Part shown: in pieces, positions 1 through 7,068 of the stretch
Layout: each line of letters begins with the position of its first letter
Position numbering within the stretch: the stretch's first letter is position 1
Position numbers and translations under genes: made by a program
DNA from: Paraprevotella sp.
GTDB lineage: Bacteria > Bacteroidota > Bacteroidia > Bacteroidales > Bacteroidaceae
Direction: 5' to 3'
Assembly (NCBI GenBank): GCA_017425765.1
Contig: JAFOXE010000103.1
Location: forward strand, 1 to 7,089
DNA: 7,089 bases
The notes under the pieces: generated by a model
Seen by the model: only the letters and a program-made list of their open reading frames with translations
Told to the model about the DNA's origin: nothing
Database searches by the model: none

Positions 1-16
1 AGGTTCATGAATATAA

Positions 17-53
17 AAGGATGTAGAGGGCTTAAATAGTGCTCTATATCCTT
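17..53. other. Imperfect inverted repeat (hairpin)
   Basis: Arms at 17-28 (AAGGATGTAGAG) and 42-53 (CTCTATATCCTT) pair over 12 bp, including one G-T wobble, around a 13-nt loop. Read on the minus strand, the hairpin is followed by a short T-rich stretch (TTTTATATTC). It could therefore be a weak back-up terminator for transcripts leaving the susD gene, but the T-run is too short to be convincing. The left arm can also pair with a second site: AAAGGATGT at 16-24 is exactly complementary to ACATCCTTT at 72-80. The structure is seen directly; any function is a guess. Confidence 0.35.
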
Positions 54-107
54 GTGTATACGTGCGAACGAACATCCTTTCGTGTACATTTGTCGGTGTG
101 GCTCAAA

Positions 108-222
108 TCACATGCTCGTCTGGGATGCATTTAGGCGTACGTGTATGGGCCTTCTACATGCTCATGTAGTGCCCTGCTACACGCTCATCTGGTGCCTTGC
201 TACACGAGCGTGTAGTGAGCAC
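108..222. repeat. Array of five 23-bp units, some palindromic
   Basis: Five units of exactly 23 bp lie end to end at 108-130, 131-153, 154-176, 177-199 and 200-222. The last three share a clear consensus: a CTACAYG.. block, a spacer, then TGCCYTG or a variant. The first two are degenerate, matching at about 12-13 of 23 positions by eye. Unit 3 contains the inverted repeat CTACATG-CT-CATGTAG (154-169) and unit 5 contains CTACACG-AG-CGTGTAG (200-215), each with 7-bp arms and a 2-nt centre. Unit 4 keeps the left arm but its right arm is mutated. The period is not a multiple of three, which argues against coding. The array lies beyond the susD terminator. No repeat family is recognised. Confidence 0.7.
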
Positions 223-250
223 GATAAAAGGGGCATGTGAGAAGGAGATG

Positions 251-287
251 AAAAAAAATCCTCGGGGTGTGAGCCACACCCCGAGGA
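251..287 (-). terminator. Rho-independent terminator of the susC-susD operon
   Basis: A perfect GC-rich stem of 12 bp (CCTCGGGGTGTG at 260-271 with CACACCCCGAGG at 275-286), extended by a T-A pair at 259/287, closes a 3-nt loop. On the minus strand the stem is followed at once by eight T residues (A-run at 251-258 on the plus strand). It begins about 30 bp after the susD stop codon. There is no T-run on the other side, so it works only for leftward transcription. This marks susD as the last gene of the unit. Confidence 0.93.
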
Positions 288-317
288 CAAGGATTAGCAT
301 GTAAATGCTATAACGTT

Positions 318-2396
318 TTAGTAATTGGGAAGTCTAAAGTACCAATTGCTTGGGTTCATTAGGCGTGCGTGCAAAGCTGCATCAATTTCTCCGCTGCGCT
401 TAGCCACGCGATCGGCCAAGAAAGCCGGGTCGTTGCGACGATGTGCCACACGTGACAAATCGAAGAAACGGTTACCTTCGAAGCATGTTTCTAGGGCAAG
501 TTCATCAATGATGAGGTTCTCAACAGCTTCGATTACCTCATCTTGTTGAGCCATATCGTATACATCGGTTACGTTTGGATTAGCAGCTTTAACCATGTCT
601 TCGTAGTTGTATACACTGTTGCGTTCGTCGTACTTCAACTTACCACAACCACGAGAGTGGATGCCGGCAGCTACCGACTTGAGCACCGAGTTGTAGATTG
701 TGCTTGAAGACGAATTTGAAGCGGCAGTACGCTTGTACATCACGATGTTTTGAGAGATAGGTGTAAATGAATATTTTGCATAGTTCATATACGGAGCCAA
801 GGCTGCAGCTTTGGTTTCTTCCATGCTGATGTGGTGACAAACTACGGTATTGGCAGGATGTTGACGGTTAGTGGCTGTTTCTATCACAGGGATAGAGTCG
901 AGTTCCAAACCGGCAGCTACCAAGTCTTCGCGTGGAACAATAATTGTGTCCTTATCGCCCAACTCAAAGTATTGGTATTCGGCATACTCAAAGTCTTTTA
1001 TATCATCAGCAAACCAACCTTGTGCGTTGCAGATTCCGTCCTTCAAGATGGCAAATGCATAGCCTGGGAAACCGGCGCGGTTCAAGGCCTCTGCATAGCG
1101 CAACCATACGGTGCTGCGACGATAGATAACAGGGTAGGCGGTAGAGAAAGCACCACCGGGATTCTGCTTCATGATGAACTTTCCTTGTTGTCCATCTTTG
1201 CCAGCTTTGTCTTGTACCCAATATTGACGGGCATCACCGGCTTTCTCTTCTACAATAGGAGTCAACTCGTTGAGGTCCTTCGCTTCACCAATGTATCGTT
1301 CAAACTTTTGTGCTTTGTTCAAGTTTTCCCACAACTTTGAGGCGGTAAGTTCCTTCTCGTAGTTCACGGTCAAATAGATGTTTGCCGAGTTAGCGGTATC
1401 GGCCACTTGAATACTCGGGGTGAAACCGAACAAGGTGTTTACACCACGGAGAACGTTTCCGGTCAACTTATTCTTGTTGCTGGGGATAACAGAAATGGTT
1501 TCTGAAATAGAGTTGGCCCGGCTGGTGGATGCAAAGATGTTTTGACCGTTGTACTCATATCTGTACTCGTCAGTGTTGCCCATACGGATGTTTTCATAAT
1601 AGTCACCTCCGTAAATCATGGCCTCCTCCTCGTCGATGTATTCGTAGTAGTGTTGAGCAGCCTTTACAAAGTCAGATTGGCTAGCGCCACGATACAAATA
1701 AAGGTCGGCCAAAATCAAGTTCACCGGAATCATGCACTTAGTGCTGTAGATAACCTTGTCGGGGCTACCATACCAACCGTAGTCAGGAGTAGGAACATCT
1801 TTCACTTTCTCCAACTTCGGACCAAGTAGGTCAGGAAGGTTGTGGCGGTTTGCCTTTGCACTTGATGGATTGTTCAAGAATGCATCCATGGCTTCGGTGG
1901 TAAGCAGAGGAGTGGTGTAGAAAGGTACTTCACCATACACTTGCACCAACTGCAAGTAAACCCATGCACGAACGGCTTCAACCAAAGCGTACTCCTTAAG
2001 CATATACTTTTGGTTAGTACCTGTGGTCTTGAAGGTGTCGGCATAAGCCAAGTAACTGTTACAACTGTTGATTACGTGGTAGTAGTCGCGAGCCTTAAGA
2101 TAACGGCATGAACCATCGTATGCCTTCGAGTGGTCGAAGTCGCAGATGCTGTGGATTGAGTCGCTCACATATTGCGTTCCATTCACCATGTCGCCACGGC
2201 ATTCGCCCAAAATTACGTAGCGCTCAGCCACGTTTTGCAAAGATTTCACAATACCCCAGTATGTGTAAAGAGTATCTTGGGCCGGAGTATCCTGATGACG
2301 TTCCAAATCGGCCGTCAGCATATCTTCGCATGAGCTTGTGAACATTCCCAAGCCCAATGCGATGAATAATATACTAATAATTGATTTTCTTTTCAT
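318..2396 (-). CDS. SusD/RagB-family outer-membrane nutrient-binding lipoprotein
   Basis: This is the surface lipoprotein that binds ligand and acts as the lid on a SusC transporter. Residues 1-22 are a lipoprotein signal peptide (MKRK, a hydrophobic core, then SSC), with lipidation predicted at Cys23, followed by acidic EDM. Family signatures are an N-terminal helical segment with EAVRAWVYLQLVQVYG followed by EVPFY (about 140-160), VIYRRSTVWLRYAEALNRAG (about 423-442), and the C-terminal helix LIIDELALETCFEGNRFFDL (about 628-647), equivalent to the usual ELaFEGhRwfDLrR. It ends in NWYFRLPNY. At 692 residues it is larger than the roughly 500-600 usual for SusD. Much of the extra length lies between about 456 and 615, suggesting an enlarged ligand-facing insert. 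The ATG follows the susC stop by 12 nt with no clear Shine-Dalgarno, as is common in Bacteroidota. The family call is very safe; the ligand is unknown. Confidence 0.96.
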   Translation of the reverse strand: MKRKSIISILFIALGLGMFTSSCEDMLTADLERHQDTPAQDTLYTYWGIVKSLQNVAERYVILGECRGDMVNGTQYVSDSIHSICDFDHSKAYDGSCRYLKARDYYHVINSCNSYLAYADTFKTTGTNQKYMLKEYALVEAVRAWVYLQLVQVYGEVPFYTTPLLTTEAMDAFLNNPSSAKANRHNLPDLLGPKLEKVKDVPTPDYGWYGSPDKVIYSTKCMIPVNLILADLYLYRGASQSDFVKAAQHYYEYIDEEEAMIYGGDYYENIRMGNTDEYRYEYNGQNIFASTSRANSISETISVIPSNKNKLTGNVLRGVNTLFGFTPSIQVADTANSANIYLTVNYEKELTASKLWENLNKAQKFERYIGEAKDLNELTPIVEEKAGDARQYWVQDKAGKDGQQGKFIMKQNPGGAFSTAYPVIYRRSTVWLRYAEALNRAGFPGYAFAILKDGICNAQGWFADDIKDFEYAEYQYFELGDKDTIIVPREDLVAAGLELDSIPVIETATNRQHPANTVVCHHISMEETKAAALAPYMNYAKYSFTPISQNIVMYKRTAASNSSSSTIYNSVLKSVAAGIHSRGCGKLKYDERNSVYNYEDMVKAANPNVTDVYDMAQQDEVIEAVENLIIDELALETCFEGNRFFDLSRVAHRRNDPAFLADRVAKRSGEIDAALHARLMNPSNWYFRLPNY

Positions 2397-2408
2397 GTCA
2401 GTACTTTT

Positions 2409-5400
2409 TTATAAGTTGATGGAAACACCAAAGTTAAAGCTTCTACCCAATGAGAGCAAACCATTGTCAATTCCGCGATAAAGCACGTTGTTGCTGCATG
2501 ATGTCTCAGGATCTGTGCCCAAATACTTGGTCAAGGTGAATACGTCGTTGGCTTCACCCCATACCTTCAAACCTTGCAACCAAGTGGTGTGGATAGGGAA
2601 GTCGTAAGTAAGACGTACGTTCTTTAGCTTCAAGTATGAACCGTCTTCAATCCAACGGTCAGAGAAACGTTCGTTGTTGCGCCAATCTTCGCTATCGGTG
2701 TAGCAGGCACGTGGCATAGAAGTTTGTTGGCCTTCGTAAGTCCAACGGTTAACCATGGCTGTGGTTTGGTTGTATGTGGTGTTTCCACTTTCAAGAACGG
2801 AACGTTGATAGTTGTAAACGTCGTTACCCAAAGAATACTTGAAGTTTACATCCAAACGAAAACGCTTGTAGTTTACTGAACTGAAGATGTTACCATAGAT
2901 GTCCGGATTAGGATTGCCAAGAACAATCTTGTCGGCTTCGTCGATTACACCGTCGCCGTTTTGGTCCACAAAGTGTACGTCGCCGGCTTGGAAGTTGCGA
3001 TAGGGGTCTTCCTTAATTCCGGTAGGATACTTCAAATAGTCGCCGTTGTTGCAACGTGCATCAGCATCGCTGGCAAATACACCGGCGGTGGCATAACCAT
3101 AGAATGAACCGGCAGCTTCGCCTACGGCAGTCAAAATATTCTTCTCGCCATATACATTGGTTGTATAACCATTGATTACATTGGTTACATTGCCATATCT
3201 GTCTGTCAAGGTCATTACATCTGTGCTCGGGAGTTTGGTGATCTCGTTGGTATAGTGACCTACGCTAGCGCCCAACTGCCACTTCCAATCTTTCTTATTC
3301 AAAAGGATTGCGTTCACGCGAGCTTCGAATCCGCGATTTTCCAAAGCACCTTCGTTGGTCCAATACTTACCCATACCGGATACGTAAGGAATGTCCTTAA
3401 GAGTCAAAAGGTTGTCGGTCTTGCTTATAAAGAAGTCGATACCGGCATTGATTCGGTTGTCAAAACCACTTGCTTCAAGACCAATGTTGTAGCGGGTAGT
3501 GGTTTCCCATTGAATAGAACTGTTTTCGATGTTCTTCAATACCAAACCTGAAGTATTAGAAGACATGAATTGTGACTCCCAATAGGTACGAGTGGCGTAG
3601 TTATCGATGTTGTCGTTACCGCTTTGGTCTACACCGGCTGTCATCTTCAAATATTGAAGGGCACGACCGGTTTTGAACCAAGGCTCTGACGAGATTAACC
3701 AACCTAATTGCAATGATGGGAATACGCCCCAACTTACACCGCCCATTTGGAAACCATCCTTGGATTCTTTACCGAAACGTGAAGAAGATTGAGCAGAAGC
3801 ACTTACTTGTGCAAAGTACTTGTTCTGATAGTTGTAGTCTGCATTCAAATAATAGGTCATGTCAATCCAGTTGTCCTTAACACCATCATAGTTTACATAT
3901 TTCATGTTCTTGTTGATGTTAGGCAACTTGTCGTTCTCGTTGTTGTAACCACGCATAAAGGTGTAGCTGTATGAGTAGTTGTTGTATCTCCAACCTCCGA
4001 ATACGTCGATGGTGTGGGCACCGTAGTTGTTGGCCCATTCCAAACGCAAGTCATTGTTGATGGTGGTTTCCTTAGTAAATTGTGATTTAAGTACACTGGT
4101 AATGGTACCCATGTCGGTCAAAGTGTACTCGGTAGCACCGTTGATTGGAAGGAAATACTTTTCATTGTTGCGGTTCAACACGTAGTTGAAACGGTTTGAC
4201 AAGCTTAATTGCTTGGTGATTTGCCATTTCGGAGCTACGTTGATGCTGATTTGAGTCAACTCAGCATAGTTCTTGTTGTTGCCTTCGCCGTTTTCCAAAA
4301 TCCAATATGGATTGCGCAAAGCCTCATTTATATCCAAATATTTGGGGAATGCAAAGGGGTTGGTAATCCATTGAGTAGTAGTGGTAGATGCATACTTACC
4401 TGCATATTCAGAAGACAAACTCAACTTGTTGGTATACTCGTTGATATAGTATGCGTAGGGGCTCAAGAACGGAGCTTGGGTCAAACCAAGTACGTTGGTA
4501 GAACCAATGTTTTGCATGTCGTAGTTCTCAGACCAACCATTGTCAAGTATGTTGTAGGTGGTTTGATTGTAGGCGATGTCGATGGAGGTATTCAAGTTCT
4601 TGAACACTTCGATGTCGGTGTTGAAACGTAGGTTCAAACGGTCGAAGTCGGTGCCTTTACCGGTTGACTCAGAAGCTGTGTAACCCAAAGAAAGCGAGTA
4701 CATACCTACGTCGTCACCACCCTCTACGTTGATTTTGTAGTTTTGAGTGAAAGCTGTTTGGTACATATCCTTCTGCCAATCGGTGTTGTTGTGGAACAAC
4801 GGATAGAAGAAGTCATCCGGGTTGTTGTTCAAGAAAGGAATAGGTTGCATAGTACCATAGCTATTATTCTTTCTCACCTTGTTCATGGTGCTGACAAGGT
4901 CGCCCAAATAATGGCTATATGAGTTTCCGTCCATTACATCCAATGTTTTGGGAGCAAGTTCCACACCGCCATATACGCGAACGTTAATCTTGGTGGCCAT
5001 GCTCTTACCGCGCTTGGTGTTGATGATAACCACACCGTTGGCACCTTTGGCACCGTAAAGAGCGGTTCCGTTCTTCAAAACTTTGATGCTTTCAACGTTT
5101 TCGGGATCCAAACCGGCCAAGATGTTGTTGAAATATCCTTCGTGAAGGCTGGTGCGATCGAACTGAAGGTCTACAATGTTGCCATCGATAACATACAAAG
5201 GTTGAGCGTTGGCATTGATTGAATTCACACCACGAATGCTCATGTAGGCACCTTGGCCGGGAAGGCCGGAACGGTTGGTGCTGTGAATGTCGGCTGCCAA
5301 CTTGTTTTGAATATCGGTTTCAACGGTGATGGAACTGGTTTGGTCCAAAGTAACTTCACTACTTGCAGTCAATTTGGTTCCATCGAAATAGAATTTTTCG

Positions 5401-5813
5401 AAGGCTGCAGAGTACAACTGACCATTTTGGTTTTCATCACCCTTGATGGCGATGTGAATGGGGTTGTATTCGGGAGCATCTACATAGAGCGAGAAAACGA
5501 AGGTGGGAACTTCTAACGTATAGGTTCCATCTTCTTCGGTCAACGTAGAATATTTCTTTTGATTCAAGGCCTGAATACGCACACCGCCCATAGGAAGACC
5601 TGTGGCCGCATCCGTAATAGTACCTTTTACAGTTCTCATTGTATATGAGGGCACTTCCTTGGCTTTGCGAATACGTGTGGTGGTTTCCACATTTTCCTCG
5701 GCCGCATTTTCTTCTTGTGCATAGGTGCTTACTGCCATACCCGAAAGGAAAAGGCAGCAAAGACCGGCACGAAGTACCGTTTGTATGAATGTTTCGTTAA
5801 TTCTTTTTTTCAT
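2409..5813 (-). CDS. SusC/RagA-family TonB-dependent outer-membrane transporter
   Basis: This is a 22-strand-type outer-membrane barrel that imports a ligand captured with the downstream SusD lipoprotein, powered by TonB. A Sec signal peptide spans about residues 1-32, with probable cleavage after TYA before QEE. Next is a carboxypeptidase-regulatory-like beta domain (about 61-125: VKGTITDAATGLPMGGV, then DGTYTLEVP). The plug domain (about 160-270) contains MSIRGVNS, PLYVIDG, NVESIKVLKNGTALYGAKGA and GVVIINTKRGK. The barrel shows late SusC hallmarks: VDQNGDGVIDEADKIVLGNP (about 949-968, a Ca-binding-like DxNGDGxID loop), DRWIEDGSYLKLKNVRLTYD (about 1052-1071), FTLTKYLGTDPE (about 1092-1103) and a C-terminal strand ending SFNFGVSINL. 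Its 1134 residues are normal for a full-length member. The usual EVVV-type motif before the plug is not recognisable, and there is no STN domain. The ATG lies 27 nt after the preceding gene in an AT-rich leader. The substrate is not predictable. Confidence 0.97.
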   Translation of the reverse strand: MKKRINETFIQTVLRAGLCCLFLSGMAVSTYAQEENAAEENVETTTRIRKAKEVPSYTMRTVKGTITDAATGLPMGGVRIQALNQKKYSTLTEEDGTYTLEVPTFVFSLYVDAPEYNPIHIAIKGDENQNGQLYSAAFEKFYFDGTKLTASSEVTLDQTSSITVETDIQNKLAADIHSTNRSGLPGQGAYMSIRGVNSINANAQPLYVIDGNIVDLQFDRTSLHEGYFNNILAGLDPENVESIKVLKNGTALYGAKGANGVVIINTKRGKSMATKINVRVYGGVELAPKTLDVMDGNSYSHYLGDLVSTMNKVRKNNSYGTMQPIPFLNNNPDDFFYPLFHNNTDWQKDMYQTAFTQNYKINVEGGDDVGMYSLSLGYTASESTGKGTDFDRLNLRFNTDIEVFKNLNTSIDIAYNQTTYNILDNGWSENYDMQNIGSTNVLGLTQAPFLSPYAYYINEYTNKLSLSSEYAGKYASTTTTQWITNPFAFPKYLDINEALRNPYWILENGEGNNKNYAELTQISINVAPKWQITKQLSLSNRFNYVLNRNNEKYFLPINGATEYTLTDMGTITSVLKSQFTKETTINNDLRLEWANNYGAHTIDVFGGWRYNNYSYSYTFMRGYNNENDKLPNINKNMKYVNYDGVKDNWIDMTYYLNADYNYQNKYFAQVSASAQSSSRFGKESKDGFQMGGVSWGVFPSLQLGWLISSEPWFKTGRALQYLKMTAGVDQSGNDNIDNYATRTYWESQFMSSNTSGLVLKNIENSSIQWETTTRYNIGLEASGFDNRINAGIDFFISKTDNLLTLKDIPYVSGMGKYWTNEGALENRGFEARVNAILLNKKDWKWQLGASVGHYTNEITKLPSTDVMTLTDRYGNVTNVINGYTTNVYGEKNILTAVGEAAGSFYGYATAGVFASDADARCNNGDYLKYPTGIKEDPYRNFQAGDVHFVDQNGDGVIDEADKIVLGNPNPDIYGNIFSSVNYKRFRLDVNFKYSLGNDVYNYQRSVLESGNTTYNQTTAMVNRWTYEGQQTSMPRACYTDSEDWRNNERFSDRWIEDGSYLKLKNVRLTYDFPIHTTWLQGLKVWGEANDVFTLTKYLGTDPETSCSNNVLYRGIDNGLLSLGRSFNFGVSINL

Positions 5814-5840
5814 ATCTTTCTAAATTAAAAGGTCAACGGA

Positions 5841-6653
5841 TTAGTCTTCCTTGCTGATAAACAAGATTTGGTCAATACAAAGGTTGTGTGTATAACCTTG
5901 TTTGCTTACGTTGTTACTTGTGGCTCGATCACGTATTTGGATTGTAGGATAACTATTGCTTATGTTCTTGTAGGAAACAGGGAATTCAAAATCAGAGAAT
6001 ACCGGGATTGTGTCTACCTTTAATCCATTATATTCACAGGTCTTTGAGTTTTTGCTAATCTCGTTAGGTCTACCCGTTTTAGCTGAGATGGTTCCGTCGT
6101 TGTAGGTAATGGTAGCTTGGAACTTGTTTTGCTTAGCCATAAGAAAAGCTTCTTCGTCCAAATCCTTGAAATTATAGTAATAGGGAACCATTACTACATA
6201 CACATCGTATTTACCACTCATGATTTGAGTTTGGTTACCTACATTTCCTTGGATTTTGAATTGGGCACTAGGTTGACCACTTTCACTGACGCTTTGCAAC
6301 ATCATGTATTGGTCGTTCTTAACTTTTCCGGTTTCGGAAATCCACTCGTATGAAAGGTTATCGAAGCTCATGGTAGCAACGTTGGTTGCACCTTCCAACT
6401 TCATGGTTTGGAACAAACTATAGTATTGGCAATCAATTTCTACATTGGGTTTGTAGAACGCTTGAGGAACATTCCAATTATCTACTACATAGGCCAAACC
6501 ATTACTTAACGATACAGGAGCTTTACCATCGAACAACTCTGTTTGATTCCATTCGGTTGTAGTAAAGAAGGTGTCAAGTCGGGTTGTTAGTAAGTATTCC
6601 AAACCACCCTTTTGGCTGTCGAATGTTTCCTTGGTGAGTTCAAATTGGAGCAA
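5841..6653 (-). CDS. C-terminal part of a fasciclin-domain-like exported protein, 5' truncated
   Basis: About 270 residues are open. The sequence SNGLAYVVDNWNVPQAFYKP (about 50-69) resembles the closing motif of a fasciclin (FAS1) domain. A beta-rich C-terminal region follows, with GKYDVYVVMVPYYYNF (about 147-162), DTIPVFSDFEFPVSYKN (about 214-230) and a terminal GYTHNLCIDQILFISKED. From memory of the group, proteins with this tail occur as fasciclin-domain lipoproteins next to susC/susD pairs; I cannot confirm that by search. There is no signal peptide and no ATG. The frame begins at a TTG and is closed upstream by TGA at 6681-6683, inside unrelated LRR sequence. The real N-terminus is therefore missing and the TTG is probably not a true start. 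It is the first visible gene of the operon, 27 nt before susC. The reading frame as real coding sequence is very likely; the fasciclin assignment is moderate. Confidence 0.68.
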   Translation of the reverse strand: MLQFELTKETFDSQKGGLEYLLTTRLDTFFTTTEWNQTELFDGKAPVSLSNGLAYVVDNWNVPQAFYKPNVEIDCQYYSLFQTMKLEGATNVATMSFDNLSYEWISETGKVKNDQYMMLQSVSESGQPSAQFKIQGNVGNQTQIMSGKYDVYVVMVPYYYNFKDLDEEAFLMAKQNKFQATITYNDGTISAKTGRPNEISKNSKTCEYNGLKVDTIPVFSDFEFPVSYKNISNSYPTIQIRDRATSNNVSKQGYTHNLCIDQILFISKED

Positions 6654-6901
6654 CCTCCGAATGCTTGTGGACTGATGATCTCAACGCTATCCGGCAATTC
6701 GATGGTTTGAACCTTTTTATTGCGGAATTGCCAATTTTGTCCGAACGCATCTTCGGCGATCTCAGTAATACCATCCGGCACTTTCACCGTTTCTTCATTC
6801 AAATAACTGTTCACCAACACGCCATCCTTCACGACCATATCCTGCACACCGTATGTATTCACAATGAGGAATATTCCGACCACAACTGCAGCCAACCACA
6901 C
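6587..6901 (-). CDS. Fragment of a BspA-like leucine-rich-repeat (LRR_5) protein
   Basis: Recognisable LRR_5 sequence runs from about residue 21 to 87: DMVVKDGVLV, VKVPDGITEIAEDAFGQN, then IELPDSVEIISPQAFGGCSNL. This is the DGVL...IPDGVTEIG.AF...L..I.IPDSV..I...AF.GCSNL pattern of cell-surface BspA-type proteins. The match stops at about 6641. The last ~17 residues (NSPRKHSTAK to the stop) are out-of-frame reading of the fasciclin-like gene. At the other end, the GTG at 6901 and the first few hydrophobic residues overlap the antisense of the channel gene fragment, so the real LRR segment is about 6641-6880. The apparent membrane segment at residues 2-14 is partly created by this junction and should not be trusted. 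It is a genuine coding fragment, incomplete at both ends, and not an independent gene as it stands. Confidence 0.6.
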   Translation of the reverse strand: MWLAAVVVGIFLIVNTYGVQDMVVKDGVLVNSYLNEETVKVPDGITEIAEDAFGQNWQFRNKKVQTIELPDSVEIISPQAFGGCSNLNSPRKHSTAKRVVWNTY

Positions 6902-7068
6902 AAGGCATGCCGCTTGAACTGTACTTCTTTTTCAACGGTACGGCTTGGGTAATGTATGAACACCTGCAATCGGAGATTTTCGAATATGTACTTGCGACAC
7001 TCCCCGAATTTGGGTTAAAGACATTCCAAAGCCCAACAGGAGGCGATTTAATGGCTCTCAAAGCATAA
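6880..7068 (+). CDS. 3' end of a YbdG-like MscS-family mechanosensitive channel gene, 5' truncated
   Basis: About 62 residues in one plus-strand frame, ending in tandem TAA TAA stops (7066-7071), read QLQPTTQGMPLELYFFF, then WVMYEHLQSEIFEYVLATLP, EFGLKTFQSPTGGDL and MALKA. This matches what I know of the C-terminal cytoplasmic end of large MscS-type channels of the YbdG type: RQLxPTxxGLPLEIYxF, WxxYExIQxDIFDHxLA, FGLRxFQxPxGxDL. These inner-membrane channels gate under hypo-osmotic stress. The frame is closed upstream by TGA at 6865-6867, and the family match starts only at about 6880-6883, so the membrane segments and most of the protein are absent. The ATG at 6907 is an internal methionine, not the start. 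It points away from the susC operon and is not part of it. Confidence 0.72.
   Translation, partial: PQLQPTTQGMPLELYFFFNGTAWVMYEHLQSEIFEYVLATLPEFGLKTFQSPTGGDLMALKA

Noticed and set aside
108..222. Possible CRISPR array
   Set aside because: Units are contiguous 23-bp tandem copies without unique spacers between conserved repeats, and no cas gene is present.
52..240. Plus-strand open frame of 62 codons rich in Cys and His
   Set aside because: It runs through the 23-bp array, whose period is not a multiple of three, and has no recognisable domain or clear ribosome-binding context. Its repeats explain its odd composition.
248..304. Short plus-strand frame (18 codons) starting just after GGAG, which looks like a leader peptide
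   Set aside because: Its sequence is the A-run and stem of the susD terminator. There is no downstream plus-strand gene for it to control.
831..1340. Long plus-strand frame of 169 codons opposite susD
   Set aside because: It is antisense to a well-supported SusD coding region. The translated sequence shows no family features.
4209..4631. Plus-strand frame of 140 codons opposite susC
   Set aside because: Its Val/Gly-rich translation is the usual antisense shadow of an Asn/Thr/Tyr-rich barrel region; it has no domain and no start context.
6651..6653. TTG as true start of the fasciclin-like gene
   Set aside because: A protein of this type should carry a signal peptide. The frame starts in mid-domain at a junction with unrelated sequence, so truncation explains it better than a rare start codon.
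6860..6901. Membrane anchor at the N-terminus of the LRR fragment
   Set aside because: The hydrophobic run is partly antisense to the channel gene (QPTTQG region), so it appears to be created by the junction. The GTG start lies inside that antisense part.
6795..7061. Minus-strand frame of 88 codons at the right end
   Set aside because: It is the antisense of the MscS-type C-terminus and then a wrong frame of the LRR fragment; the plus-strand reading matches a known family.
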